A DNA stretch of 64,000 nt from Desmonostoc muscorum FACHB-395 (GTDB lineage: Bacteria > Cyanobacteriota > Cyanobacteriia > Cyanobacteriales > Nostocaceae). The notes under the pieces were generated by a model that worked only from the letters and a program-made list of their open reading frames with translations, was not told the DNA's origin and searched no databases. Made by a program: the position numbers and the translations under genes. This document shows positions 55,211 through 64,000 of this stretch, piece by piece; within the stretch, counting starts at the first letter, position 1; every line of letters starts with the position of its first letter. The stretch covers positions 1 to 64,000 of the forward strand of contig NZ_JACJSF010000005.1 in the NCBI RefSeq assembly GCF_014698035.1, read 5' to 3'.

Positions 55211-56707
55211 ATGTTAAGTGTTTTGATTTGGCTCCCTATTTTAGCCGCCGCTCTGATAGCACTATTACCTGCAAGTTTCCCTAAGCATCGTATTCGTTTA
55301 ACAGCATTAATTTTATCAGGTATAGTTCTTTCTTGGAACATATTTATCCTGCTAAAGTTTGATATTGTCAACCCAGGAATGCAATTTAAAGAGTATTTGC
55401 CCTGGAATGAAACCCTGGGTTTGAGTTATCAAATAGGTGTGGATGGGCTTTCTATATTAATGTTAGTGTTAAATAGTCTACTCACCTGGATTTCTATTTA
55501 CACCAGTAGTAAAGAAACTGAACGTCCCCGGCTGTTCTACTCCATGATTTTATTAGTGAGTGGAGGGGTTGCAGGTGCTTTTCTCGCGGAGAATTTGCTG
55601 CTATTCTTCCTATTCTACGAATTAGAATTAATCCCTTTCTACTTACTAATTTCTATTTGGGGAGGAGCAAAACGGGGTTATGCTGGGATGAAATTCCTGA
55701 TTTATACTGCGGTTTCAGGAGCATTAATTCTGGCGACATTCTTGGGTATGGTATGGCTGAGTGGTTCTACCAATTTTGCTTTTGATTCAGTCTCTACAGA
55801 AAATCTGTCAACAGCAAAACAAATCCTTTTACTAGCAGGAATAGTCTTAGGTTTTGGGATTAAAATTCCCTTAGTTCCCTTCCATACTTGGCTACCCGAT
55901 GCTTACGTTGAGGCTTCAGCACCAATTGCCATTCTTCTCGGTGGCGTGTTGGCAAAGCTGGGAACTTATGGATTGCTGCGATTTGGGTTGGGGATGTTTC
56001 CCCATGCTTGGAGCATTATTGCACCGACTCTGGCAATTTGGGGAGCAATCAGCGCTATCTATGGGGCAGTAATTGCGATCGCTCAAAAAGATATCAAGCG
56101 CATGGTAGCATACAGTTCCGTCGGCCACATGGGCTATATTTTGTTAGCTGCTGCTGCTAGTACTCCCTTAGCACTCGTTGGTGCAGTCGCCCAAATGTTT
56201 AGTCACGGTATCATCCTGGCAATTCTCTTCCACTTGGTGGGAGTTGTAGAAGCCAAAGTCGGAACGCGCGAGTTAGATAAACTCAATGGTTTGATGAGTC
56301 CCATACGCGGCTTACCTCTAATTAGTGCCTTACTAGTTTTAGGCGGGATGGCTAGTGCAGGTATTCCCGGTTTAACAGGATTTATTGCCGAATTTATCGT
56401 CTTTCAAGGTAGTTTCTCTGCCTTTCCCATCCCGACAATTTTGTGTGTAGTGGCTAGTGGATTAACCGCAGTTTATTTTGTCATCCTTCTCAACCGCACT
56501 TGTTTTGGCAGACTCGATAACTTCGCCTACTATCCCAAAGTTCTTTGGTCTGAGAAAATCCCAGCTTTAATTTTGGCAGCTTTTATCATCTTTTTGGGAG
56601 TACAACCCACTTGGTTAGTGCGTTGGAGTGAATCTACAACTACAACAATGGTGGCTGCAATTCCCTCTTTGGAAAAAACCGTAATCTCTGAAGTAGCGCT
56701 GAAGTAA
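55211..56707 (+). CDS. ndhD: NDH-1 subunit NdhD of CO2-uptake type
   Basis: Antiporter-like subunit 4 of NDH-1. 498 residues with about 13-14 spans; conserved elements include YQIGVDGLSILMLVLNSLLT, FLFYELELIPFYLLISIWGG (functional Glu), PLVPFHTWLPDAYVEASAPI and a MVAYSSVGHMG segment. Begins MLSVLIWLPILAAALI as NdhD3/NdhD4 do. Downstream of the carbonic anhydrase by 108 bases of mainly heptamer repeat. Confidence 0.93.
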   Translation: MLSVLIWLPILAAALIALLPASFPKHRIRLTALILSGIVLSWNIFILLKFDIVNPGMQFKEYLPWNETLGLSYQIGVDGLSILMLVLNSLLTWISIYTSSKETERPRLFYSMILLVSGGVAGAFLAENLLLFFLFYELELIPFYLLISIWGGAKRGYAGMKFLIYTAVSGALILATFLGMVWLSGSTNFAFDSVSTENLSTAKQILLLAGIVLGFGIKIPLVPFHTWLPDAYVEASAPIAILLGGVLAKLGTYGLLRFGLGMFPHAWSIIAPTLAIWGAISAIYGAVIAIAQKDIKRMVAYSSVGHMGYILLAAAASTPLALVGAVAQMFSHGIILAILFHLVGVVEAKVGTRELDKLNGLMSPIRGLPLISALLVLGGMASAGIPGLTGFIAEFIVFQGSFSAFPIPTILCVVASGLTAVYFVILLNRTCFGRLDNFAYYPKVLWSEKIPALILAAFIIFLGVQPTWLVRWSESTTTTMVAAIPSLEKTVISEVALK

Positions 56708-56743
56708 TCAATAAGAGAGTTACGCATCGATAAAGGAGGAAGG

Positions 56744-57334
56744 ATGAATCTCACATTAATTCCCGGTGGTCTTGTTCTATTTCGCTTTTTGATATCTCCA
56801 TTCCTCCTGTTAGATGCCTGGGATGGCAAAACCAGTATTTGGTTCATAGTCGGTTTTGTTGCAGCCTTTCTCTCAGATATTTTTGATGGCATTATTGCGC
56901 GAAAACTAGGTGTCAGTACTGCCCAATTGCGCCAAGCTGATAGTTGGGCTGATGTCTGCCTTTTTAGCTGTATCTTTGTGAGTGCGTGGATAGTTCATCA
57001 AGATATTCTCGTTACTTATAGCGTACCTTTGCTAATGATTGTTTTTGCTCAATTGCTGTGGTGGGCGGTGAATTTAGTGAAATATGGTAAACCCGCTAGC
57101 TATCACACCTACTCTGCAAAATTTTGGGGAATCACCCTTTTTATTGCCATTATTGCCTTATTTGGCTTTGATTACGCCGGAGTTGCCTTATGGCTAACTT
57201 GTATTGCTGGTACAATTCACAGCGTCGAAGAAATTGCTATGACGCTAATATTGCCAGTTTGGACACATGATGTTTTAAGCATTTTTCATGCCCTGAATAT
57301 TCGTCAAGAATCACTAACACCAATTACTAAATAA
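56744..57334 (+). CDS. CDP-alcohol phosphatidyltransferase-like membrane protein
   Basis: 196 residues, about six spans. Carries the CDP-AP active-site block DIFDGIIARKLGV followed by RQADSWAD, giving D-xx-DG-xx-AR and D-xxx-D. The usual second glycine, eight residues after the Arg, is replaced (Leu). All four Asp are present, so metal binding could survive. The enzymes of this family make phospholipids from CDP-lipid. ATG follows AAAGGAGGAAGG, a strong ribosome site. Placed between ndhD and the Cup gene and probably co-translated with them (1-base gap to the next ATG). Confidence 0.82.
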   Translation: MNLTLIPGGLVLFRFLISPFLLLDAWDGKTSIWFIVGFVAAFLSDIFDGIIARKLGVSTAQLRQADSWADVCLFSCIFVSAWIVHQDILVTYSVPLLMIVFAQLLWWAVNLVKYGKPASYHTYSAKFWGITLFIAIIALFGFDYAGVALWLTCIAGTIHSVEEIAMTLILPVWTHDVLSIFHALNIRQESLTPITK

Positions 57335-57335
57335 T

Positions 57336-58643
57336 ATGACAGCAATTAAAACAGCAATTAAATTACCTCCTTCAACGCACGAATTTGCCGATGTAATTCA
57401 TCGCTTAGAAGCAGGCGGTGCAATGTTACCCGATACTCCAGAAAATTTGATGCAAATCATCGGTTTATATAAAGCTTATGCTGTGCCGATGGATTTTTAC
57501 TGGCGTGACCTACTTTATATTGCTGAAAATGAGTTTTTAAACCCGGTTCCCTTCTTTAAATACTTCTTACCCAAAGAGTATTTAGAACTACATAATCATT
57601 ACGCTGGTGATGATGCTGATTTACGAATTTGGCGCGGCGAAGCTACTGCACATCCAGAACTTTTGGCATTTATGGAGAAGGGTGAAACCTTCAAAATGCC
57701 GAAGTTATTGCATCACTTGTTCCACGATCGCATTAACATGGAGTTTGCTGAAGCTTGTATGCGGGCGATGTTATGGCATAGAGGGATGGGTGGACAATTT
57801 GACCCTTACCTAGATTCAGACGAATACAAAGCTAACGCTGACCGAGCAATAAAAGCTTATTTCCAAGGAAACCCAGTAATGCTGGGGCTTTACAAGCTGT
57901 TCCCCGATATGTTTTTGGAACAGTGCCGCCAGATGTCATACTACGCTAATCTGGGCTTATTCTGGGAAGTCATGGCCCCAGTGTTCTTTGAAATGTCCGA
58001 TCGCTATGACGAAGGTACGATTAGCACCGTTCCAGAGGCAATGAGCTTCTTAGTTAATGGTATATTTGCGATCGCAGGTCGTCCCATTTACCATCACGTT
58101 TATATTCGTGGTGAATGCTACGAAATTATCCCCAAATCCAAGGGTTTCATGTGGCTATATGAAGCAGCATTACCTTATGTAGAAGCAGTTTTCTACCGCA
58201 CCGCACCCTTCCGAGGGACAAAATCTTATAATGCTCAAGCGCGTCAAGTACCAGAAGACCAAAAAGACTTTCACTTTGGTATTCTTTACGCTGATGTATT
58301 TCCAGTGGGTACTGCTGGCATTCCCCCGACATTATTAATGCAAGATATGTTGCATTTTTTGCCCCCGTATCTTGTTGATTACTACAGCCAACATTGCCGG
58401 GGTGAAGAAGATATGTTGATTCAGTTGGGAGTTAGTTTTCAACGCTCAATGTACTGTGTTACTTCTGCGGTAATTCAAGCTTTGCGAACTGCACTTTTAT
58501 ATCCTTTAGATGACCAAAATCCCAAACATTTACAAGCCAATCGAGATTTTTTTGAAATGCAGCTAAATCGCTTTACTCGATCCGACTATAATATTCGTGA
58601 TGCTGCTCGTTTAGGGAGTATTCAAAAGCAAGATTATAGATAA
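57336..58643 (+). CDS. CO2 hydration protein, CupA/CupB (ChpY/ChpX) family
   Basis: Soluble/peripheral subunit of NDH-1MS that converts CO2 to bicarbonate on the cytosolic side. 435 residues, the family length. Conserved runs include YAVPMDFYWRDLLYIAENEF, PKEYLELHNHYAGDDADLRI, HHLFHDRINMEFAEACMRAM and a C-terminal FQRSMYCVTSAVIQALRTAL. His and Glu-rich segments fit the reported zinc site. Last gene of the operon, followed by an intrinsic terminator. CupB is favoured over CupA because no cupS follows, but this is not decided. Confidence 0.9.
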   Translation: MTAIKTAIKLPPSTHEFADVIHRLEAGGAMLPDTPENLMQIIGLYKAYAVPMDFYWRDLLYIAENEFLNPVPFFKYFLPKEYLELHNHYAGDDADLRIWRGEATAHPELLAFMEKGETFKMPKLLHHLFHDRINMEFAEACMRAMLWHRGMGGQFDPYLDSDEYKANADRAIKAYFQGNPVMLGLYKLFPDMFLEQCRQMSYYANLGLFWEVMAPVFFEMSDRYDEGTISTVPEAMSFLVNGIFAIAGRPIYHHVYIRGECYEIIPKSKGFMWLYEAALPYVEAVFYRTAPFRGTKSYNAQARQVPEDQKDFHFGILYADVFPVGTAGIPPTLLMQDMLHFLPPYLVDYYSQHCRGEEDMLIQLGVSFQRSMYCVTSAVIQALRTALLYPLDDQNPKHLQANRDFFEMQLNRFTRSDYNIRDAARLGSIQKQDYR

Positions 58644-58655
58644 GAGATCCCCCCA

Positions 58656-58686
58656 ACCCCCCTTAAAAAGGGGGGCTTTTTTTATT
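58656..58686 (+). terminator. Strong intrinsic terminator of the CO2-uptake operon
   Basis: ACCCCCCTTAAAAAGGGGGGCTTTTTTTATT: a G/C-only 6-bp stem extended by AT pairs and a seven-T tract, 13 bases past the Cup stop. Confidence 0.9.
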
Positions 58687-58788
58687 ATTTTTTTGAAATT
58701 AGTGTATTTACTGTTTCAGTCCATAACATATTTAGGCTAAATTAAAAGAATATTCTTAATAAGAAAATGGTTAATTATGTAGGACAAA

Positions 58789-59133
58789 ATGGAAGTAAAT
58801 ATGTTTGAAAATGTTATACATTACATTATTAAAGATATATTTTATCAAGCTGAAACAGTAAGCTCTATCTCAAACTTAGCAGAGAAAGCTGTAGAAATCT
58901 TAGATGCTGTTCCTAGTATTTCTCACTGTCATGACAGAGACTTCAAATGGTCTAGACCTATATTCATTTTGAAAGATGGGACTTTAGTTAAAACTTGCAA
59001 AAATGTGATTGGACTCGATCACATTTTTTTAGCTGACAGTAATAACAAATTAATTTATGGTAGCTTTGTAGATTGGAGATATTCGGCAGAACTTAAAACA
59101 GCAATAATCAGGATTAAGAAAGAATTGGCATAA
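58789..59133 (+). CDS. Hypothetical protein, 114 residues
   Basis: No recognised family. Soluble, mixed alpha/beta, with VSSISNLAEKAVEILDAVPS near the start and DGTLVKTCKNVIGLDHIFLA in the middle. GTAGGA lies just before the ATG; a second in-frame ATG at 58801 is possible. It stands alone after the operon terminator and is convergent with the histidine kinase. Confidence 0.6.
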   Translation: MEVNMFENVIHYIIKDIFYQAETVSSISNLAEKAVEILDAVPSISHCHDRDFKWSRPIFILKDGTLVKTCKNVIGLDHIFLADSNNKLIYGSFVDWRYSAELKTAIIRIKKELA

Positions 59134-59254
59134 TTTACTATTAATTAAATAAGGAGGATTTAGGAGGATCTATAACATTTTGGTTTTGTAGAGAGATGTG
59201 TGTAACCTTAGCTTTTTAAAGGGTATCTTATTACTACTCAGTTAATAATTGTTA

Positions 59255-62200
59255 TTAACTAGATAATACTCCTGCAATACTCGTCAATTCCATAATTTTC
59301 TCAAACTGGAAATTATGAGCCAAATTCTGAATAAAATTGCTCAATATAGCATTTTCTGAAGGAATTTGTTCAATCAATTCTAAAATTAAGTCATCACTAC
59401 ATTGGGCTGCGGCAGTATACACCTGTTTCACCCATTCAGGCGACATTTCAGACAATAGAGGAACTAAATCTGTAAGCTTCAAGATTGATTCTGTTAATTG
59501 TTGTTTTGCATTCTTTATCTGATAGTTATCTTCTTGATAAATATATTGAACTTCTAAATATTCACTCAATTTTTCTAATAATTCTTCTTCACGGAAAGGC
59601 TTGTTAATATAATCATCACAACCAGCTTTGATTGTTGCCTCTCGTTGTTCTTCAAAGGCGTTAGCAGTTAAGGCGATAATAATGGTTTTGCGATTTGGAA
59701 TTGAAGTTTCTTCTCTAGCTTTAATAATTTTGGTGGCTTCGTAGCCGTCCATAATTGGCATCCGCATATCCATAAAAATTAGGTGTGGTTGCCATTGTTG
59801 CCAAAGTGCGATCGCTTCCGTGCCATTTGCCGCTTCCTGGACTGCAAAACCGATAGATGTCAGGATTTTTACTAGTACTAAACGGCTGTCTGTGGAGTCA
59901 TCAACCACCAAAATGCGGTATTCGTTTTGAGCAGGCGCTAAACTCAGAACTTGTCGTCTAATTTGTTGGATCTGGATTTCGCTGGCTGCGGCTAGATCAA
60001 TTTGAATATCAAAGGCAAATGTACTTCCCTCACCAATAATGCTGGTAACCCTAATGTTTCCTCCCATTAGTTCCACATATTTGCGGCTAATTGCTAAACC
60101 TAGTCCAGTTCCCTGTTGCGATTTCCTTCCAGTTTCAGTTTGCCCAAATGCTTCAAACAGCAAGTTAATTTCCTGTGGCGCAATACCGCGACCAGTATCT
60201 GTAACCTCGAAGAAGAGATGAGGAGGATGAGGTAAAATTTTATCCCCCATATCCTCCATCGCTACGCGTAACATTACTCTTCCAGTATCGGTAAATTTGA
60301 TTGCATTTCCCAAGAGGTTAAGCAATACTTGACGCAGTTTACTTTCATCAGCTTGGATATACTGCGGAAGGTAAGATGTATATTCAAAATTTAATTCTAA
60401 GCCTTTGGAAGTGGCGCGGAAACGCAACATCTCTTCCAGGTTTTCTAAGAGGCGAATTAAGTCAAAACTGTTGAGATTTAATGTTATTCTACCGGCTTCA
60501 ATTTTAGACATTTCCAGAATGTCGTTGATTAAGTTGAGAAGATGTTCGCCAGCACGATTGATGATTGCTAGATTTTGCTGATGTTCAGTAGATAAAGCAT
60601 GATCGTGGCTCATGATTTGGGTAAAACCGAGGATGGCGTTGAGTGGGGTACGCAGTTCGTGGCTCATGTTGGCGAGGAATTCGCTTTTGGCGCGGTTGGC
60701 AGCATCAGCTGTGATCACAGCTTCTTGCAATGCTTGTGACTGCCTTTGAGTTTGCGCCAGTAATTGTGCCTGCTGTAAAGCCACACCCAACTGATTGCCA
60801 ATTTGAACTACGATGTTGATTTCTCCTGGTTTCCATTGGCGGGAATCAGAATTTTGATAACTCGCTAGTAATCCCCAAATCTGACTACCATATAAAATGG
60901 GGACAATGATGTAAGCTTTTGCCTGAAAGCGTTCTAAAAGGCTGATGTAAGAGGAATGAAACTCAGCATTGTAAATGTCTGGGACGCAGCGAAAAGTTGC
61001 GCCTTGTGCGTAAATGCCATCTTGAATTGCTTGCATATCAGCATCTTCCGCTTGATTATCCTCGCTATCCAAAATTTTTGTTAGGCAACGTCCCTCTTGT
61101 AAGACACCTTCTGTAAGATTAGGATCGTTGTTATGTTCTTCTATCAGAGAAATCCAACCATTACCTACAGACTCAGAGACAAATTCGCCACTCCATTGGG
61201 GATTGAAACGATAGACAACAACCCGATCGCAATTGAGTACTTGCCGTAATTCTTGGGTTGTAGCTGCAAATATAGTCTCTAAATCCAATGTTTGGCGCAT
61301 CCTTTGAATCACTTGGGCGATCGCTCTTTCCCGTTCTGCACTCTCACGCAGCGCTTCTTCTGCTAATTTTCTCTCGGTAATATCTGTAATCGTACCGATA
61401 TAACCTTTTATTTCTCCATCATCTCGAAATTCTGGCAAAGCCTGACAAATTACCCAGACAACTGTACTATCATCACGCAAAAACCGATGTTCGTACTTAT
61501 ACGCTGTTTTAGCAACTCTTGCTTGATTCCATGTCAACAATAGCTGCTCGCGATCGTCTGGATGTACGGCTTTTGTCCAACCTGTTCCTAGAGATTCTTC
61601 TAAACTGCATCCACTAATCTCACTCCAGCGTTGATTAAAATATAAGACATTACCATCCACATCAGTGTGGAATATACAAGCTGGTGAGGTTTCTGCTAGC
61701 AGTTGATATCGTTGCCGACCTGCTTGTAAAGCTAATTCTGCCAGTTTTGCATCGTTGATGTCTGCCCAATAACCGACACATTCTATAGAGTTTCCAGCTT
61801 CGTCACGAATTAACCTCATCTTTTCGTAAAACCAGTGATAAGTTCCGTCAGCATGTAACCAGCGATACTGGTAGGAAGTGTATTCTTGCTCAACCAACTG
61901 AGAAAATTTTTCTGAAATCAGTTCAATATCTTCTGGATGGACGTGATGCAGCCAGAAATTAGGATTTTCGACAAATTCCTGGGCTTCGTAACCAACCATT
62001 GCCTTAACGTTCTTACTAATAAAGGTAGTGCTAAAATTACCTAATGTTTTTTTGCTGCTATAAATCACCACAGGGCTGGAAGTAAGCAGATATTGAAGGC
62101 GCTCGTTAGCTAAACGTAGTTCTTGTTCGACATATTTGCGTTCGCGTAGCGCGGCTTGCCGTTCGCGTAGTGCTGCTTGCAGTTCGCTAATTTCTACTAA

Positions 62201-64000
62201 AACCGCGCCCACACCAGAGAGGCGATCGTCCTCACCAGGAATCGGAAAATAAGAAACTAAGAAGTGGCGGATAATATCTGGTTGTTTAATTGATGCGGCG
62301 CTTAATTCTTGATTGAGGATGGGTTCACCTGTCAACAGAACCTGTTGATAAAATGGTTCTACGACACTGGCCATTTTGGGTAAGGCTTCATGGATGGTCT
62401 TACCAATATGAGCTTCCTGGGATATTCCATTAATTTCCGCTAGCACTTGGTTGATTTGCACAAACCGCAGTTGGTTATCTACAATATTCATACCAACGGG
62501 AGCCCCCGTAAAAAAGGCATTGAGACGAGCTTCTCTGAGTGCTAATTCTTGTTCTAGGGTTTTGCGCTCAATCAACCCACCTAACTGAGCAGCAACAGCA
62601 TTTACTAGCAAAAGCAAACGTTTATCTACCAATACTGAACTACGTTTAAAAAACACTAAAACAGCTAATACTTCGTTTCCAGCCAGTATGGGAACACCAA
62701 AACCAGCTTTTAATCCTACCTTTGCTGCTTGTTGCGATCGCAAAAAAATTGGCTCTGTAACTTCTGAAACATCTTCTATCCATTCTGGTTCCTGATTCTG
62801 CCAAACTCTTCCTGGTAGTCCCACTCCCAGAGGAAATTTCACAATTTGACTGTGGCGGCAAAATTCTTCTAAATTGCTTTGTTCACCATACCAGCCCAGG
62901 CTGTGTTCTAAAGCAGCACTATCTTCATTAGGTATCCATGCTTCACCAAAATCCCAGCCAATAGTATGACAAATTAAGCGCAAGACCAGTGCTAAAGAGC
63001 TATTGACATCATTGGCGCGAGTGATGGCTTGGGTTGTCAACAGTAACAAACGGCTTTCATTTTCTGCCTGCTTGCGTTCAGTAATATCTTTCGCTGTGCC
63101 TAGTACGTACCATTTCCCATCAATCTCGATCATTTCTGCACTCAACAAGGTTGTCCTGATTTCCCCTGTGGACGTGCAGACATCAACCTCATAGTTACGA
63201 ATAGCTTTCGTTTTTTGCAGCATCCGGGTGAGAAAGTTATATTCTTCTGGATTCGCCCAAATATTCAATTCTTGATCGGTGCGATCGATAACTTGAGAAC
63301 GAGAATAACCAAAAAACCGACAAAAACTGTCGTTAACTTCGACAAAGCGTTTGTTAGGAACAGTAATTAAGGCAATGGGATCGGGAGATGACCGAAAAGC
63401 TGATGCTAACTTTTCTTCAGAAGCCCTCCGTGCGGCTTCGGCGCGTTGACGTTCTTTTGCTTCCAGCACCAAGGATACTAAATTGCCCAGAGAGCGAGCG
63501 AAATTTTGGTCTTCTAGCGTCCAATGATGAGCAACTCCCACAGCCTCCAAACATAAAACCCCTACGGTTTTTCCCTCCTGTCTAATGGGTGTATCGAGTA
63601 TAGAGGTAATATTTAATCTTGAGTAAGATGGAGAAAATTCTCTAATTCTGGGATCGGTATGGGCATCATCTGCGGCGATTGGTTGATCTTGTTGCAAAGC
63701 TGCGAAATAAGCTGGATAGTCGGCCTCTGATAAAACAAATCCTTCGCTATGTTGATTGCGACTGCCCTCAAATAGGTCAAAACACTCGATTTTCAAGCCT
63801 GTTTCGTCATACAACCAAACACTGGCTCGTTCCATCCCCATATTTTTGACAGCTGTTTCTGTAATTTTGCCCAAAGCTGCTTTCAAGTCACCCTGATAAA
63901 GGATTTGATTTTGTGCCAGTTGGGTTAGCACTAGGTTATGATTGCGGAGCTTAATCGCGCTTTCTTGTAGTAGTTTTTCTATACCTCGGCGCTGTGTAAT
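59255..64000 (-). CDS. Giant hybrid sensor histidine kinase (partial at 5' end)
   Basis: Multi-sensor kinase running off the right edge. From the GTG at 63931 the frame stays open upstream to the window end (ITQRRGIEKLLQESAIKLRN), so the true start lies outside. Order in GTG numbering: GAF (about 20-160), PAS (175-290), GAF (300-460), three PAS (about 470-870), GAF (890-1060), HisKA with His1091 in MSHELRTPLNAILGF, HATPase (EVTDTGRGIAPQEI, GTGLGLAISRKY), receiver with Asp1388 in LIFMDMRMPIMDGYEA, and a C-terminal helical segment that lacks an obvious Hpt histidine. Ligand unknown; the domains may sense light or redox. Confidence 0.93.
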   Translation of the reverse strand: MTQRRGIEKLLQESAIKLRNHNLVLTQLAQNQILYQGDLKAALGKITETAVKNMGMERASVWLYDETGLKIECFDLFEGSRNQHSEGFVLSEADYPAYFAALQQDQPIAADDAHTDPRIREFSPSYSRLNITSILDTPIRQEGKTVGVLCLEAVGVAHHWTLEDQNFARSLGNLVSLVLEAKERQRAEAARRASEEKLASAFRSSPDPIALITVPNKRFVEVNDSFCRFFGYSRSQVIDRTDQELNIWANPEEYNFLTRMLQKTKAIRNYEVDVCTSTGEIRTTLLSAEMIEIDGKWYVLGTAKDITERKQAENESRLLLLTTQAITRANDVNSSLALVLRLICHTIGWDFGEAWIPNEDSAALEHSLGWYGEQSNLEEFCRHSQIVKFPLGVGLPGRVWQNQEPEWIEDVSEVTEPIFLRSQQAAKVGLKAGFGVPILAGNEVLAVLVFFKRSSVLVDKRLLLLVNAVAAQLGGLIERKTLEQELALREARLNAFFTGAPVGMNIVDNQLRFVQINQVLAEINGISQEAHIGKTIHEALPKMASVVEPFYQQVLLTGEPILNQELSAASIKQPDIIRHFLVSYFPIPGEDDRLSGVGAVLVEISELQAALRERQAALRERKYVEQELRLANERLQYLLTSSPVVIYSSKKTLGNFSTTFISKNVKAMVGYEAQEFVENPNFWLHHVHPEDIELISEKFSQLVEQEYTSYQYRWLHADGTYHWFYEKMRLIRDEAGNSIECVGYWADINDAKLAELALQAGRQRYQLLAETSPACIFHTDVDGNVLYFNQRWSEISGCSLEESLGTGWTKAVHPDDREQLLLTWNQARVAKTAYKYEHRFLRDDSTVVWVICQALPEFRDDGEIKGYIGTITDITERKLAEEALRESAERERAIAQVIQRMRQTLDLETIFAATTQELRQVLNCDRVVVYRFNPQWSGEFVSESVGNGWISLIEEHNNDPNLTEGVLQEGRCLTKILDSEDNQAEDADMQAIQDGIYAQGATFRCVPDIYNAEFHSSYISLLERFQAKAYIIVPILYGSQIWGLLASYQNSDSRQWKPGEINIVVQIGNQLGVALQQAQLLAQTQRQSQALQEAVITADAANRAKSEFLANMSHELRTPLNAILGFTQIMSHDHALSTEHQQNLAIINRAGEHLLNLINDILEMSKIEAGRITLNLNSFDLIRLLENLEEMLRFRATSKGLELNFEYTSYLPQYIQADESKLRQVLLNLLGNAIKFTDTGRVMLRVAMEDMGDKILPHPPHLFFEVTDTGRGIAPQEINLLFEAFGQTETGRKSQQGTGLGLAISRKYVELMGGNIRVTSIIGEGSTFAFDIQIDLAAASEIQIQQIRRQVLSLAPAQNEYRILVVDDSTDSRLVLVKILTSIGFAVQEAANGTEAIALWQQWQPHLIFMDMRMPIMDGYEATKIIKAREETSIPNRKTIIIALTANAFEEQREATIKAGCDDYINKPFREEELLEKLSEYLEVQYIYQEDNYQIKNAKQQLTESILKLTDLVPLLSEMSPEWVKQVYTAAAQCSDDLILELIEQIPSENAILSNFIQNLAHNFQFEKIMELTSIAGVLSS

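Noticed and set aside
1..64000. tRNA or rRNA genes
   Set aside because: Scanning the intergenic regions for the GGTTCGA/T-loop plus CCA-proximal stems gave no convincing cloverleaf. A tRNAscan run would be decisive.

Overview
The window is chromosomal DNA of a cyanobacterium, most likely a filamentous Nostoc/Anabaena-type species (Nostocales). Supporting signs are psbD (D2), ycf4, rpaA, the CO2-uptake NDH-1 genes (NdhF/NdhD/Cup), a fused modBC, very frequent HIP1 octamers (GCGATCGC), heptanucleotide tandem repeats, several families of small palindromes and MITE-like elements, and multicopy cyanobacterial families (DUF29, Uma2). No tRNA, rRNA, CRISPR array, transposase or prophage was seen.

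Layout. 1-5.2 kb: 5' end of psbD, divergent ycf4, a lipoprotein cyclophilin, a ketoacyl-ACP synthase and glutamate dehydrogenase. 5.4-10.2 kb: an oxidoreductase, a hemerythrin-like protein, a frameshifted gene remnant, DUF29, a two-TM protein, a MITE and a four-carbon acid sugar kinase. 10.4-13 kb: minC-minD-minE, with a repeat-bearing N-terminal extension on MinC. 13-19.5 kb: an unknown membrane-anchored protein, fmt, DUF6464, a carotenoid-desaturase-like FAD enzyme and a methyltransferase. 19.7-27.9 kb: modBC fusion, a Met/Cys-rich copper-binding protein, a YheT-type hydrolase, rpaA, a hairpin array, an FeS photolyase-like protein and a SAM-hydrolase-like protein. 28-31 kb: a membrane protein paired with a membrane-anchored Hsp70/actin-fold ATPase. 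31-35 kb: MtfA-like peptidase, EVE protein, methyltransferase, GT-C glycosyltransferase. 35.2-40.6 kb: an efflux locus (MarR, HlyD/EmrA, two MFS transporters). 40.6-51 kb: Uma2, TPR protein, a tandem GNAT/WD40 membrane fusion, coiled-coil protein, BrkB, DUF4112, hydrolase, O-methyltransferase, a second GT-C protein. 51.8-58.7 kb: CO2-uptake NDH-1 operon. 59.2 kb to the right edge: a giant hybrid histidine kinase that runs off the window.

How genes work together. The clearest unit is 52438-58643: NdhF-type subunit, Tat-exported beta-carbonic anhydrase, NdhD-type subunit, CDP-alcohol phosphatidyltransferase-like protein and CO2-hydration protein (CupA/CupB family), closed by a strong intrinsic terminator. 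The efflux locus shares a repeated motif upstream of both marR and the hlyD-like gene, which suggests one regulator. The min genes form a division-site operon.

The best candidates for undescribed biology are (1) the Hsp70-like/membrane-partner pair at 28-31 kb, where the partner ends in a GrpE-like tail; (2) the duplicated GNAT domain split by membrane helices and joined to a seven-blade WD40 propeller at 42.9-45.4 kb; and (3) the carbonic anhydrase and lipid-type enzyme embedded in the CO2-uptake operon. Function statements rest on motif recognition by eye; no database search was run.
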